Source of the DNA: a virus
Virus record (IMG/VR): IMGVR_UViG_3300025649_000007
Span: 1 to 45,351 of that record
Direction: 5' to 3' (one strand)
Length of the DNA: 45,351 nucleotides
Shown: piece by piece, positions 31,228 to 35,662 of the stretch
Layout: each line of letters starts with the position of its first letter
How positions within the stretch are numbered: position 1 is the first letter of the stretch
The notes under the pieces: model-generated
Told to the model about the DNA's origin: nothing
Databases searched by the model: none
The model's input: the letters and a program-made list of their open reading frames with translations, nothing else
Position numbers and translations under genes: made by a program

Positions 31228-31299
31228 GGGCGCATAGTTTAACGGTTAGAATGTTACTTTGTCGAAGTAATGGTCGGAGTTCAATTCTCCGTGAGCCCG
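31228..31299 (+). tRNA. tRNA-Asp(GTC)
   Basis: Anticodon arm TTACT-TTGTCGA-AGTAA, T arm CGGAG-TTCAATT-CTCCG, acceptor GGGCGCA/TGAGCCC with one G-A mismatch. Confidence 0.85.
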
Positions 31300-31304
31300 C
31301 ATTT

Positions 31305-31375
31305 AGGTTGTTGGTGTAGTGGTAGCACAAAGGCTTCCAAACCCTTTAGACGAGGTTCAATTCCTCGACTTCCTG
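31305..31375 (+). tRNA. tRNA-Trp(CCA)
   Basis: Anticodon arm AAGGC-TTCCAAA-CCCTT (31-39 C-C mismatch), T arm CGAGG-TTCAATT-CCTCG, D stem GTGT/GCAC. Two U-U mismatches in the acceptor. Gly(TCC) is an alternative reading, but the stem then fails. Confidence 0.65.
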
Positions 31376-31380
31376 CAAAT

Positions 31381-31456
31381 GTGAATGTAGCCTAGACAGT
31401 CATGGCGCTCGGTTGAAGACCGAGAAATACAGGTGCAAGTCCTGTCGTTCACACCA
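31381..31456 (+). tRNA. tRNA-Phe(GAA), CCA encoded
   Basis: Acceptor GTGAATG/CGTTCAC, anticodon arm CTCGG-TTGAAGA-CCGAG, T arm ACAGG-TGCAAGT-CCTGT, ACCA end. Confidence 0.95.
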
Positions 31457-31458
31457 AT

Positions 31459-31503
31459 GGTGATTATGGTGTAATAGAAGCACAACGGCTTGTGACATAA
31501 CCC
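31459..31503 (+). pseudogene. 5' fragment of a tRNA-His-like gene
   Basis: GGTGATTATGGTGTAATAGA with GCAC and a loop containing TTGTGAC resembles the 5' half of tRNA-His (compare 32028) but has no 3' anticodon stem, T arm or acceptor partner. It lies directly before the HNH gene. Confidence 0.45.
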
Positions 31504-31509
31504 AGTACT

Positions 31510-31537
31510 TTGACAAAGAAAAATATTATATTAAAAT
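31510..31537 (+). promoter_or_regulatory. Promoter of the HNH gene in the tRNA array
   Basis: TTGACA (31510-31515), 16-bp spacer, TAAAAT (31532-31537), 6 bp before the ATG at 31544, so the transcript is nearly leaderless. Confidence 0.65.
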
Positions 31538-31543
31538 AACTTT

Positions 31544-32023
31544 ATGAATAAGGCGTGTTTGGTTTGTGGTAAAAAATTTTATGTTAGACCCTCGCAGGCA
31601 GAGAGGGGGTGGGGAAAGTGTTGTTCTCGTAAATGTTATTCGGAATTTCGGAAGACAGGAAAATATGTTAAGTGTTATGTGTGTGGTAAGAAAATATGGA
31701 GAACCCCAAAAGATATAAAAAGGTCAAAAAGCGCTTTGTTTTTTTGTAGCAAATCTTGCTCTATGCGGTGGAAGAACACGAAGAGGGGTCTTGGAGAAGA
31801 TAGCCCAAGTTGGATTAATGGGAGAGGTTCATACAGGGTAAGAGCGATAAGGGAATTTGGCCTAGAATGTAATTCAAAAGAGAGGTGCCCTCTTAAAGAA
31901 ATAGAAATCCCAGATTTTCTTTATGAAGTAGACCATATAGATGGTGATAGAAATAATAATAAAATCAATAATTTACAAATTCTGTGTGTTTGGTGTCATA
32001 AATTAAAAACACTAGGAAAATGA
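31544..32023 (+). CDS. HNH endonuclease inside the tRNA array
   Basis: 159 residues: two zinc modules (CLVCGKKF...CCSRKC and CYVCGKK...FCSKSC), then YEVDHIDGDRNNNKINNLQI followed by LCVWCHKLK, a typical HNH core. Such free-standing endonucleases are common phage mobile genes. It separates a tRNA-His fragment from an intact tRNA-His, as expected for insertion with repair of the target from a duplicate. Confidence 0.85.
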   Translation: MNKACLVCGKKFYVRPSQAERGWGKCCSRKCYSEFRKTGKYVKCYVCGKKIWRTPKDIKRSKSALFFCSKSCSMRWKNTKRGLGEDSPSWINGRGSYRVRAIREFGLECNSKERCPLKEIEIPDFLYEVDHIDGDRNNNKINNLQILCVWCHKLKTLGK

Positions 32024-32027
32024 CTAA

Positions 32028-32099
32028 GGTGATATTGATGTAGGGGCAGCATAAAACATTGTGAATGTTTTTGGAAGAGTTCAAATCTCTTATATCACC
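32028..32099 (+). tRNA. tRNA-His(GTG)
   Basis: Extra G-1 opposite C73, acceptor GTGATAT/ATATCAC, anticodon arm AAACA-TTGTGAA-TGTTT, T arm AAGAG-TTCAAAT-CTCTT. The G-1:C73 pair is the His identity element. Confidence 0.9.
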
Positions 32100-32104
32100 C
32101 ACTA

Positions 32105-32175
32105 ACTCGATTAACTCAGCGGTAGAGCGCCTCTTTTACATGGAGGGAGCGTAGGTTCGAGCCCTACATCGAGTA
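32105..32175 (+). tRNA. tRNA-Val(TAC)
   Basis: Acceptor ACTCGAT/ATCGAGT, anticodon arm CCTCT-TTTACAT-GGAGG, T arm GTAGG-TTCGAGC-CCTAC. Confidence 0.9.
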
Positions 32176-32180
32176 CATAT

Positions 32181-32254
32181 GGGCTTGTAGCTCTAATTGG
32201 CAGAGCACCTGTTTTGCACTCAGGAGGTTATGGGTTCGAACCCCATCTTGTCCA
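32181..32254 (+). tRNA. tRNA-Ala(TGC)
   Basis: Anticodon arm CCTGT-TTTGCAC-TCAGG, T arm ATGGG-TTCGAAC-CCCAT. The acceptor has a G3-U70 pair, the Ala identity element, and two U-U mismatches. Confidence 0.85.
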
Positions 32255-32259
32255 CACTA

Positions 32260-32343
32260 GCGCTATTGATGAAACTGGTAGACATGCTGGATTTAGACTC
32301 CAGTGCCGTAAAAAGTGTGCAGGTTCAACTCCTGTGTAGCGCA
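32260..32343 (+). tRNA. tRNA-Leu(TAG)
   Basis: Acceptor GCGCTAT/GTAGCGC, anticodon arm CTGGA-TTTAGAC-TCCAG, long variable arm, T arm GCAGG-TTCAACT-CCTGT (G-T closing pair). Confidence 0.9.
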
Positions 32344-32348
32344 CAATT

Positions 32349-32431
32349 GGCCTTATGGTGGAATGGTAGACATTGTTGGCTTAAAACCAACTGCTCGTAA
32401 GGGTGTGTAGGTTCGACTCCTACTAAGGCCA
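32349..32431 (+). tRNA. tRNA-Leu(TAA)
   Basis: Acceptor GGCCTTA/TAAGGCC, anticodon arm GTTGG-CTTAAAA-CCAAC, long variable arm, T arm GTAGG-TTCGACT-CCTAC. Confidence 0.9.
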
Positions 32432-32436
32432 CATAA

Positions 32437-32517
32437 GCCGTTGTGATGGAATGGTAGACATGCGAAGCTCAAACCTTCGTGCTTCACGGCGTACTGGTTC
32501 AAATCCAGTCAGCGGTA
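32437..32517 (+). tRNA. tRNA-Leu(CAA)
   Basis: Anticodon arm CGAAG-CTCAAAC-CTTCG, long variable arm, T arm ACTGG-TTCAAAT-CCAGT. First acceptor pair is G-U. Confidence 0.9.
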
Positions 32518-32522
32518 CAATA

Positions 32523-32605
32523 GGAAGATTAGAGCGTACTGGTGTCGCAACGGTGTTGAATACCGTGACCTTCGGGTCGGGTGGGCTCAATCCCCACATC
32601 TTCCT
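32523..32605 (+). tRNA. tRNA-Ser(TGA)
   Basis: Acceptor GGAAGAT/ATCTTCC, anticodon arm ACGGT-GTTGAAT-ACCGT, variable arm GACC-TTC-GGGTC, T arm GTGGG-CTCAATC-CCCAC. TGA here is the Ser anticodon (reads UCA), not a suppressor. Confidence 0.9.
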
Positions 32606-32610
32606 CATAA

Positions 32611-32685
32611 GCGTTCATAGCCAAATGGTAAGGCATCCGCCTTTTAAGCGGAATAGTGTAGGTTCAATCCCTACTGGACGCACCA
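32611..32685 (+). tRNA. tRNA-Lys(TTT), CCA encoded
   Basis: Acceptor GCGTTCA/TGGACGC, anticodon arm TCCGC-CTTTTAA-GCGGA, T arm GTAGG-TTCAATC-CCTAC, ACCA end. Confidence 0.95.
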
Positions 32686-32689
32686 TCGT

Positions 32690-32725
32690 ATCATTTTGAG
32701 ACGCTAGCACATCATTTTGATACGC
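32690..32725 (+). repeat. 15-bp direct repeat within the tRNA array
   Basis: ATCATTTTGAGACGC (32690-32704) and ATCATTTTGATACGC (32711-32725). The region also forms an inverted repeat CGTATCA/TGATACG, so it may fold as a processing hairpin between tRNA-Lys and tRNA-Met. Confidence 0.5.
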
Positions 32726-32730
32726 AATAT

Positions 32731-32804
32731 TGCGCGCGGAGGGCAAGTGTCCTACAAGTCTCATAAACTTGTTAAGCTGGGAGCATTACCCAGGCTCGCA
32801 ACCA
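32731..32804 (+). tRNA. tRNA-Met(CAT)-type with atypical D and T loops
   Basis: Anticodon arm CAAGT-CTCATAA-ACTTG is perfect and ACCA ends the gene. T arm CTGGG-AGCATTA-CCCAG lacks TTC, and the D loop lacks GG. Acceptor TGCGCGC/GCTCGCA has one mismatch. Elongator, initiator or Ile2(CAT) cannot be told apart. Confidence 0.7.
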
Positions 32805-32876
32805 GCCTTCATAGCTCAGAGGTAGAGCAGTGCGTTCTTAACGCATTAGTCGTAGGTTCAAATCCTACTGGGGGCA
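32805..32876 (+). tRNA. tRNA-Lys(CTT)
   Basis: Acceptor GCCTTCA/TGGGGGC (three G-U pairs), anticodon arm GTGCG-TTCTTAA-CGCAT, T arm GTAGG-TTCAAAT-CCTAC. Starts directly after the CCA of tRNA-Met. Confidence 0.85.
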
Positions 32877-32881
32877 CATAA

Positions 32882-32954
32882 GCATCTATAGCCCAACGGA
32901 TAAGGCAACAATCTTCGAAATTGCGATGTGCAGGTTCAAGTCCTGCTAGATGCA
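32882..32954 (+). tRNA. tRNA-Arg(TCG)
   Basis: Acceptor GCATCTA/TAGATGC, anticodon arm ACAAT-CTTCGAA-ATTGC, T arm GCAGG-TTCAAGT-CCTGC. Confidence 0.9.
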
Positions 32955-32958
32955 CAAT

Positions 32959-33031
32959 GACTTTGTAGTCTAATGGATATGGCACTTCGCTTCTAACGAA
33001 GATGATACAGGTTCAAGTCCTGTCAAAGTCG
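32959..33031 (+). tRNA. tRNA-Arg(TCT)
   Basis: Acceptor GACTTTG/CAAAGTC, anticodon arm CTTCG-CTTCTAA-CGAAG, T arm ACAGG-TTCAAGT-CCTGT. Confidence 0.95.
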
Positions 33032-33036
33032 CACAT

Positions 33037-33111
33037 AGATGAATAGCTGAGTGGTAAAGCATCAAGCCGATACCTTGAAGACCGATGGTTCAAATCCATC
33101 TTCATCTACCA
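33037..33111 (+). tRNA. tRNA-Ile(GAT), CCA encoded, C33
   Basis: Acceptor AGATGAA/TTCATCT, anticodon arm TCAAG-CCGATAC-CTTGA, T arm GATGG-TTCAAAT-CCATC. C replaces the near-universal U33. Confidence 0.85.
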
Positions 33112-33112
33112 T

Positions 33113-33185
33113 TGACCTGTGGCCGATTGGTTCAGGCACCAAACTTATATCTTGGTTTAACTAGGTTCAATTCCTAGCGGGTCAA
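33113..33185 (+). tRNA. tRNA-Ile(TAT)
   Basis: Acceptor TGACCTG/CGGGTCA, anticodon arm CCAAA-CTTATAT-CTTGG with a 31-39 mismatch, T arm CTAGG-TTCAATT-CCTAG. Anticodon TAT is rare in bacteria, which normally read AUA with a modified CAT tRNA. Confidence 0.8.
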
Positions 33186-33190
33186 CATTT

Positions 33191-33263
33191 TGGCGTTTAG
33201 CTCAGAGGATAGAGCGGCTTCCTCCTAAGAAGCAGGTCGCAGGTTCAACCCCTGTAACGCCAA
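33191..33263 (+). tRNA. tRNA-Arg(CCT)
   Basis: Acceptor TGGCGTT/AACGCCA, anticodon arm GCTTC-CTCCTAA-GAAGC, T arm GCAGG-TTCAACC-CCTGT (G-T closing pair). Confidence 0.95.
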
Positions 33264-33267
33264 CAAA

Positions 33268-33356
33268 GGAGAGGTGCCAGAGACAGGCCTATTGGTCTTG
33301 CTTGCTAAGCAATGAGGTGTAATGCCACATGGGTTCAAATCCCATTCTCTCCTCCA
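33268..33356 (+). tRNA. tRNA-Ser(GCT), CCA encoded
   Basis: Acceptor GGAGAGG/TCTCTCC, anticodon loop TTGCTAA on a TTGC/GCAA stem, long variable arm, T arm ATGGG-TTCAAAT-CCCAT, end TCCA. Confidence 0.9.
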
Positions 33357-33357
33357 T

Positions 33358-33440
33358 GCTGATTTATATCCATAGAGGGTGGATGCGGATTGTAAACCCG
33401 TTGTTTAAAAGCTCCATAGGCGCAACTCCTATAGTCAGCA
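33358..33440 (+). tRNA. tRNA-Tyr(GTA)
   Basis: Acceptor GCTGATT/AGTCAGC, anticodon arm GCGGA-TTGTAAA-CCCGT with a 31-39 mismatch, long variable arm, T arm ATAGG-CGCAACT-CCTAT. The T loop starts CGC instead of TTC. Confidence 0.85.
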
Positions 33441-33445
33441 CATTT

Positions 33446-33517
33446 GGCGATATCGTCTACTGGTTAGGACTCCGTCTTTTCAAGTCGGTGGACAGGGTTC
33501 AATTCCCTGTATCGTCA
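33446..33517 (+). tRNA. tRNA-Glu(TTC)
   Basis: Acceptor GGCGATA/TATCGTC, anticodon arm CCGTC-TTTTCAA-GTCGG, T arm CAGGG-TTCAATT-CCCTG. Confidence 0.9.
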
Positions 33518-33521
33518 CAAA

Positions 33522-33593
33522 GGCCGTTTCGTCTATTGGTAAGGACAGGTGCTTCTCAAGCATCAAAGACGAGTTCGATTCTCGTATCGGCTA
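33522..33593 (+). tRNA. tRNA-Glu(CTC)
   Basis: Anticodon arm GGTGC-TTCTCAA-GCATC, T arm ACGAG-TTCGATT-CTCGT, acceptor GGCCGTT/ATCGGCT with one U-U mismatch. Confidence 0.9.
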
Positions 33594-33600
33594 CTAAGTG

Positions 33601-33609
33601 TGATATAAT
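33601..33609 (+). promoter_or_regulatory. Extended -10 promoter inside the tRNA array
   Basis: TGATATAAT (TGnTATAAT) at 33601-33609. Expected start about 33616. The same TGATATAAT string precedes the SSB at 37452 and lies at 16134. Confidence 0.6.
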
Positions 33610-33615
33610 GATTGA

Positions 33616-33724
33616 GATGTTAAGAATACAGCAACCTAACCAAACCACAGGTAACCCATGCGGGACATAGGGAGGTTTTGTTGTATAAGATAGCATAACC
33701 ACCCTCTCAAGCAGAGGGTTTTTT
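33616..33724 (+). ncRNA. Small RNA candidate between tRNA-Glu and tRNA-Asn
   Basis: About 110 nt between an extended -10 box and a strong terminator. It includes a 20-codon ORF (ATG 33608, ending TAG) and complementary AACCAAACC / GGTTTTGTT segments. It is the only clearly terminated unit in the array. Either an sRNA or an mRNA for a 20-residue peptide (MIEMLRIQQPNQTTGNPCGT). Confidence 0.55.
33701..33724 (+). terminator. Rho-independent terminator in the tRNA array
   Basis: ACCCTCT and AGAGGGT (7 bp) around CAAGC, followed by six T. Confidence 0.85.
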
Positions 33725-33729
33725 AATAT

Positions 33730-33800
33730 TGGCAGGTAGCACAAAGGTAGTGCGGTCGGCTGTTAACCGACTGATATAGGTTCGAGTCCTATCCGGCCAG
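33730..33800 (+). tRNA. tRNA-Asn(GTT)
   Basis: Anticodon arm GTCGG-CTGTTAA-CCGAC, T arm ATAGG-TTCGAGT-CCTAT, acceptor TGGCAGG/CCGGCCA with one mismatch. Confidence 0.95.
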
Positions 33801-33806
33801 CAATAT

Positions 33807-33877
33807 TTGGAGGTCGTCTAATGGCAGGACGCAAGCCTTTGAAGCTTGGCATGTAGGTTCGACCCCTACTCTCCAAA
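33807..33877 (+). tRNA. tRNA-Gln(TTG)
   Basis: Acceptor TTGGAGG/TCTCCAA, anticodon arm CAAGC-CTTTGAA-GCTTG, T arm GTAGG-TTCGACC-CCTAC. Confidence 0.95.
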
Positions 33878-33882
33878 CATTA

Positions 33883-33954
33883 GCCTTTATAGCTCAGTAG
33901 GAAGAGCGATGGTTTTGTAAACCATTGAGCAAAGTTCGAATCTTTGTGAAGGCT
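33883..33954 (+). tRNA. tRNA-Thr(TGT)
   Basis: Acceptor GCCTTTA/TGAAGGC, anticodon arm ATGGT-TTTGTAA-ACCAT, T arm CAAAG-TTCGAAT-CTTTG. Confidence 0.95.
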
Positions 33955-33959
33955 CACTA

Positions 33960-34034
33960 GCGAGATTAATTCAGTGGTAGAATGTCACTCTTCCAAAGTG
34001 AACGTCAGGAGTTCAAGTCTCCTATCTCGCTCCA
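33960..34034 (+). tRNA. tRNA-Gly(TCC), CCA encoded
   Basis: Acceptor GCGAGAT/ATCTCGC, anticodon arm TCACT-CTTCCAA-AGTGA, T arm AGGAG-TTCAAGT-CTCCT, end TCCA. Confidence 0.95.
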
Positions 34035-34105
34035 GGTCTGGTAGAAAAGTGGCAATTCAGCGGATTGCAAACCCGCCATCGTGAGTTCGACCCTCACTCA
34101 GACCT
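34035..34105 (+). tRNA. tRNA-Cys(GCA)
   Basis: Acceptor GGTCTGG/TCAGACC, anticodon arm GCGGA-TTGCAAA-CCCGC with a 31-39 mismatch, T arm GTGAG-TTCGACC-CTCAC. Confidence 0.9.
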
Positions 34106-34110
34106 CAATT

Positions 34111-34183
34111 CGGGAATTACCTCAGATGGCTAGAGAGCCTGGTCTGGAACCAGGAAGCGGAGGTTCAAGTCCTCCATTCCCGA
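34111..34183 (+). tRNA. tRNA-Pro(TGG)
   Basis: Acceptor CGGGAAT/ATTCCCG, anticodon arm CCTGG-TCTGGAA-CCAGG, T arm GGAGG-TTCAAGT-CCTCC. Confidence 0.95.
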
Positions 34184-34245
34184 CATTAGAAAAATTGTAA
34201 GAATTATTAGGTATAGTTAGTGAAAAATGATATATTATATTTAAT

Positions 34246-34318
34246 GGGGATGAAAGGCAAGTGATAAATGGATGGAAAGTCTTTTTAACAAACGAGGGTT
34301 CAATTCCCTCCGTCTCCA
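34246..34318 (+). pseudogene. tRNA-like element with unpaired anticodon region
   Basis: 73 nt, normal tRNA length. Acceptor GGGGATG/CGTCTCC and T arm GAGGG-TTCAATT-CCCTC are good, but neither a D stem nor an anticodon stem forms; a TTTTTAA segment is where a Lys(TTT)-like loop would be. Decayed tRNA or acceptor/T-arm mimic. Confidence 0.5.
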
Positions 34319-34327
34319 CTAGTACTT

Positions 34328-34420
34328 ATGAGTAAATCAAAAAGAAAAAAAGGTAAATTAAAACGCAAGAGATTAAAGAAAGCGCGTAAGAAGAAACTGA
34401 AACTATTATCAATTAAGTAA
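34328..34420 (+). CDS. 30-residue highly basic peptide
   Basis: MSKSKRKKGKLKRKRLKKAR followed by KKKLKLLSIK: 18 Lys/Arg in 30 residues. It resembles tiny ribosomal-protein-like or RNA-binding tails. Located between the tRNA array and the large RNA candidate, so RNA binding is a reasonable guess. Preceded by a short spacer without a clear ribosome site. Confidence 0.5.
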   Translation: MSKSKRKKGKLKRKRLKKARKKKLKLLSIK

Positions 34421-34425
34421 ATAGA

Positions 34426-34677
34426 ATGGCTATAAAAAAAGTATTTCCAGAATGGAAGAAGATTGTTATTGAAGCGTTGAGAACTTTTGTTCTTGCCTTC
34501 CTTGCGGTTGCTTCTGTTCAAATTCAAGCAGGTGTAGACTTCAAAGAGTGGAAAGTCTGGTTAGTCAACCTTGTTATCGCTGGCAGTTCTGCTGGTGTCA
34601 AAGCCCTCTCAAGATGGCTAAGAGACAAGATTGGTAAAGGAGATTACTCCAACTGGATTTACAAAGTATCTTTGTAG
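34426..34677 (+). CDS. Holin-like membrane protein (r1t-type pattern)
   Basis: 83 residues. Two hydrophobic helices (LRTFVLAFLAVASVQIQAGV and KVWLVNLVIAGSSAGVKAL) separated by a short turn with FKEW, basic N-terminus and charged C-terminus. ExxRTFxxAxL...V..VDFxxW resembles r1t-family holins. It lies far from the M23 lysin (30 kb), so it could instead be another membrane protein. Its end contains the inverted repeat ACAAAG-TAT-CTTTGT. Confidence 0.55.
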   Translation: MAIKKVFPEWKKIVIEALRTFVLAFLAVASVQIQAGVDFKEWKVWLVNLVIAGSSAGVKALSRWLRDKIGKGDYSNWIYKVSL

Positions 34678-34689
34678 AGAATAAATATA

Positions 34690-35640
34690 AGTAGTGTGGT
34701 ACAAATAGAGAGTAAGCACATGGAGCAAAAGAACATAGGGTCGCACCCTACATCTAGCCTCTGACCCATAATCCAGCCGCTACATACTAAGTTATATGCG
34801 GTATAAGGTTGCTAGAACCGAATTTGGGCGTTGGGTTGTCAAAAGGAGAGCAATCTTCTTTGCTCCAGTTGTTTGCTCTTTTAGAGAATTGAATGAGGTA
34901 GATACTACACTAGTTGAATTAAGACTGGTGCAACTAAGATGACAACTTAGCCAGTAGATGATACACAGGTTGAGAGCCCAAGTGGTTGTTTGGAATTAGT
35001 CACCAAGTATGTCTTAGACATCGCCATAAAAACTATCTGTCTCGTTGAGTTCTTTAAAATAGAGAATTGACATGACGGTTCTACTTTAGCGAGTAGGCGG
35101 TCAAACACGGGGCTGTTGAGCTTCTGTGAGTAGAGTTGCAGACTCTCCGAAAGGTTGAGACGAACACTACCATCCTATTTCGAACAGGATGATGCAGTTA
35201 AGTTGTTTGTAGCTGAAGCCACCAACCCACCGTTTTGTGAGTTCTTTAATAGAGAATGGAATGAGAGGGTAGCCAGTCATCCACCTGTTTGATGATGATG
35301 GGTGTGGGTAGTCTCAGTCTGTAATTTAAGACCGCAAGGCATATGATAGACAAAAACTTTGCTCCTCTCATTTAGTTCTCTCTTTGACATTCTATATAGG
35401 TAAATAACTACTATATGAAATGAAGTGTCCGAAAATAGAGGACAGTTGGCATGAGTGGTTCACAGAAACTATACAAATCTGTTAAGTTACTGTAGATGGC
35501 TACAAAGCGTAGCCAGTTGAACATTGAATAGCTGGCCTTGTTCTCACCCCCCTTCTATTGGAGGGGATAGCCTTGAATACACAGAATAGGGGCTTTAGGC
35601 TAGCTATTGAGTGTTTAATATTGGTATTGAAAACTGTAAG
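34690..35640 (+). ncRNA. Large ornate non-coding RNA candidate beside the tRNA array
   Basis: About 950 bases without a gene but dense in complementary segments: TAGGGT/ACCCTA (34736), GGAGCAAA/TTTGCTCC (34722 with 34859), ACTGG..CTAAG/CTTAG..CCAGT (34924-34955), CTACT/AGTAG (35081-35096), CC-GAAA-GG and CC-GCAA-GG tetraloops, CATCCT/AGGATG with self-complementary loop TTCGAA (35170-35190), AGAGAA-x3-AATGAGAGG (35251-35268) with CCTCTCATT-x3-TTCTCT (35364-35381), a 12-bp hairpin with one mismatch (35388-35422), TGTCC/GGACA, TGGCTAC/GTAGCCA (35497-35515) and a 16-bp helix 35522-35537 with 35598-35613. Size and context recall GOLLD/ROOL RNAs; identity is inference. Confidence 0.65.
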
Positions 35641-35662
35641 AAATTATGATAACTTAAATTAG

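Noticed and set aside
32523-32605. tRNA with anticodon TGA as opal suppressor
   Set aside because: Anticodon TGA reads UCA (Ser). The long variable arm confirms Ser. Genes end normally at TGA stops, so there is no code change.
32197-32699. ORFs of 60-80 codons across the tRNA genes
   Set aside because: They run through tRNA genes on both strands, and have no leader or motif.
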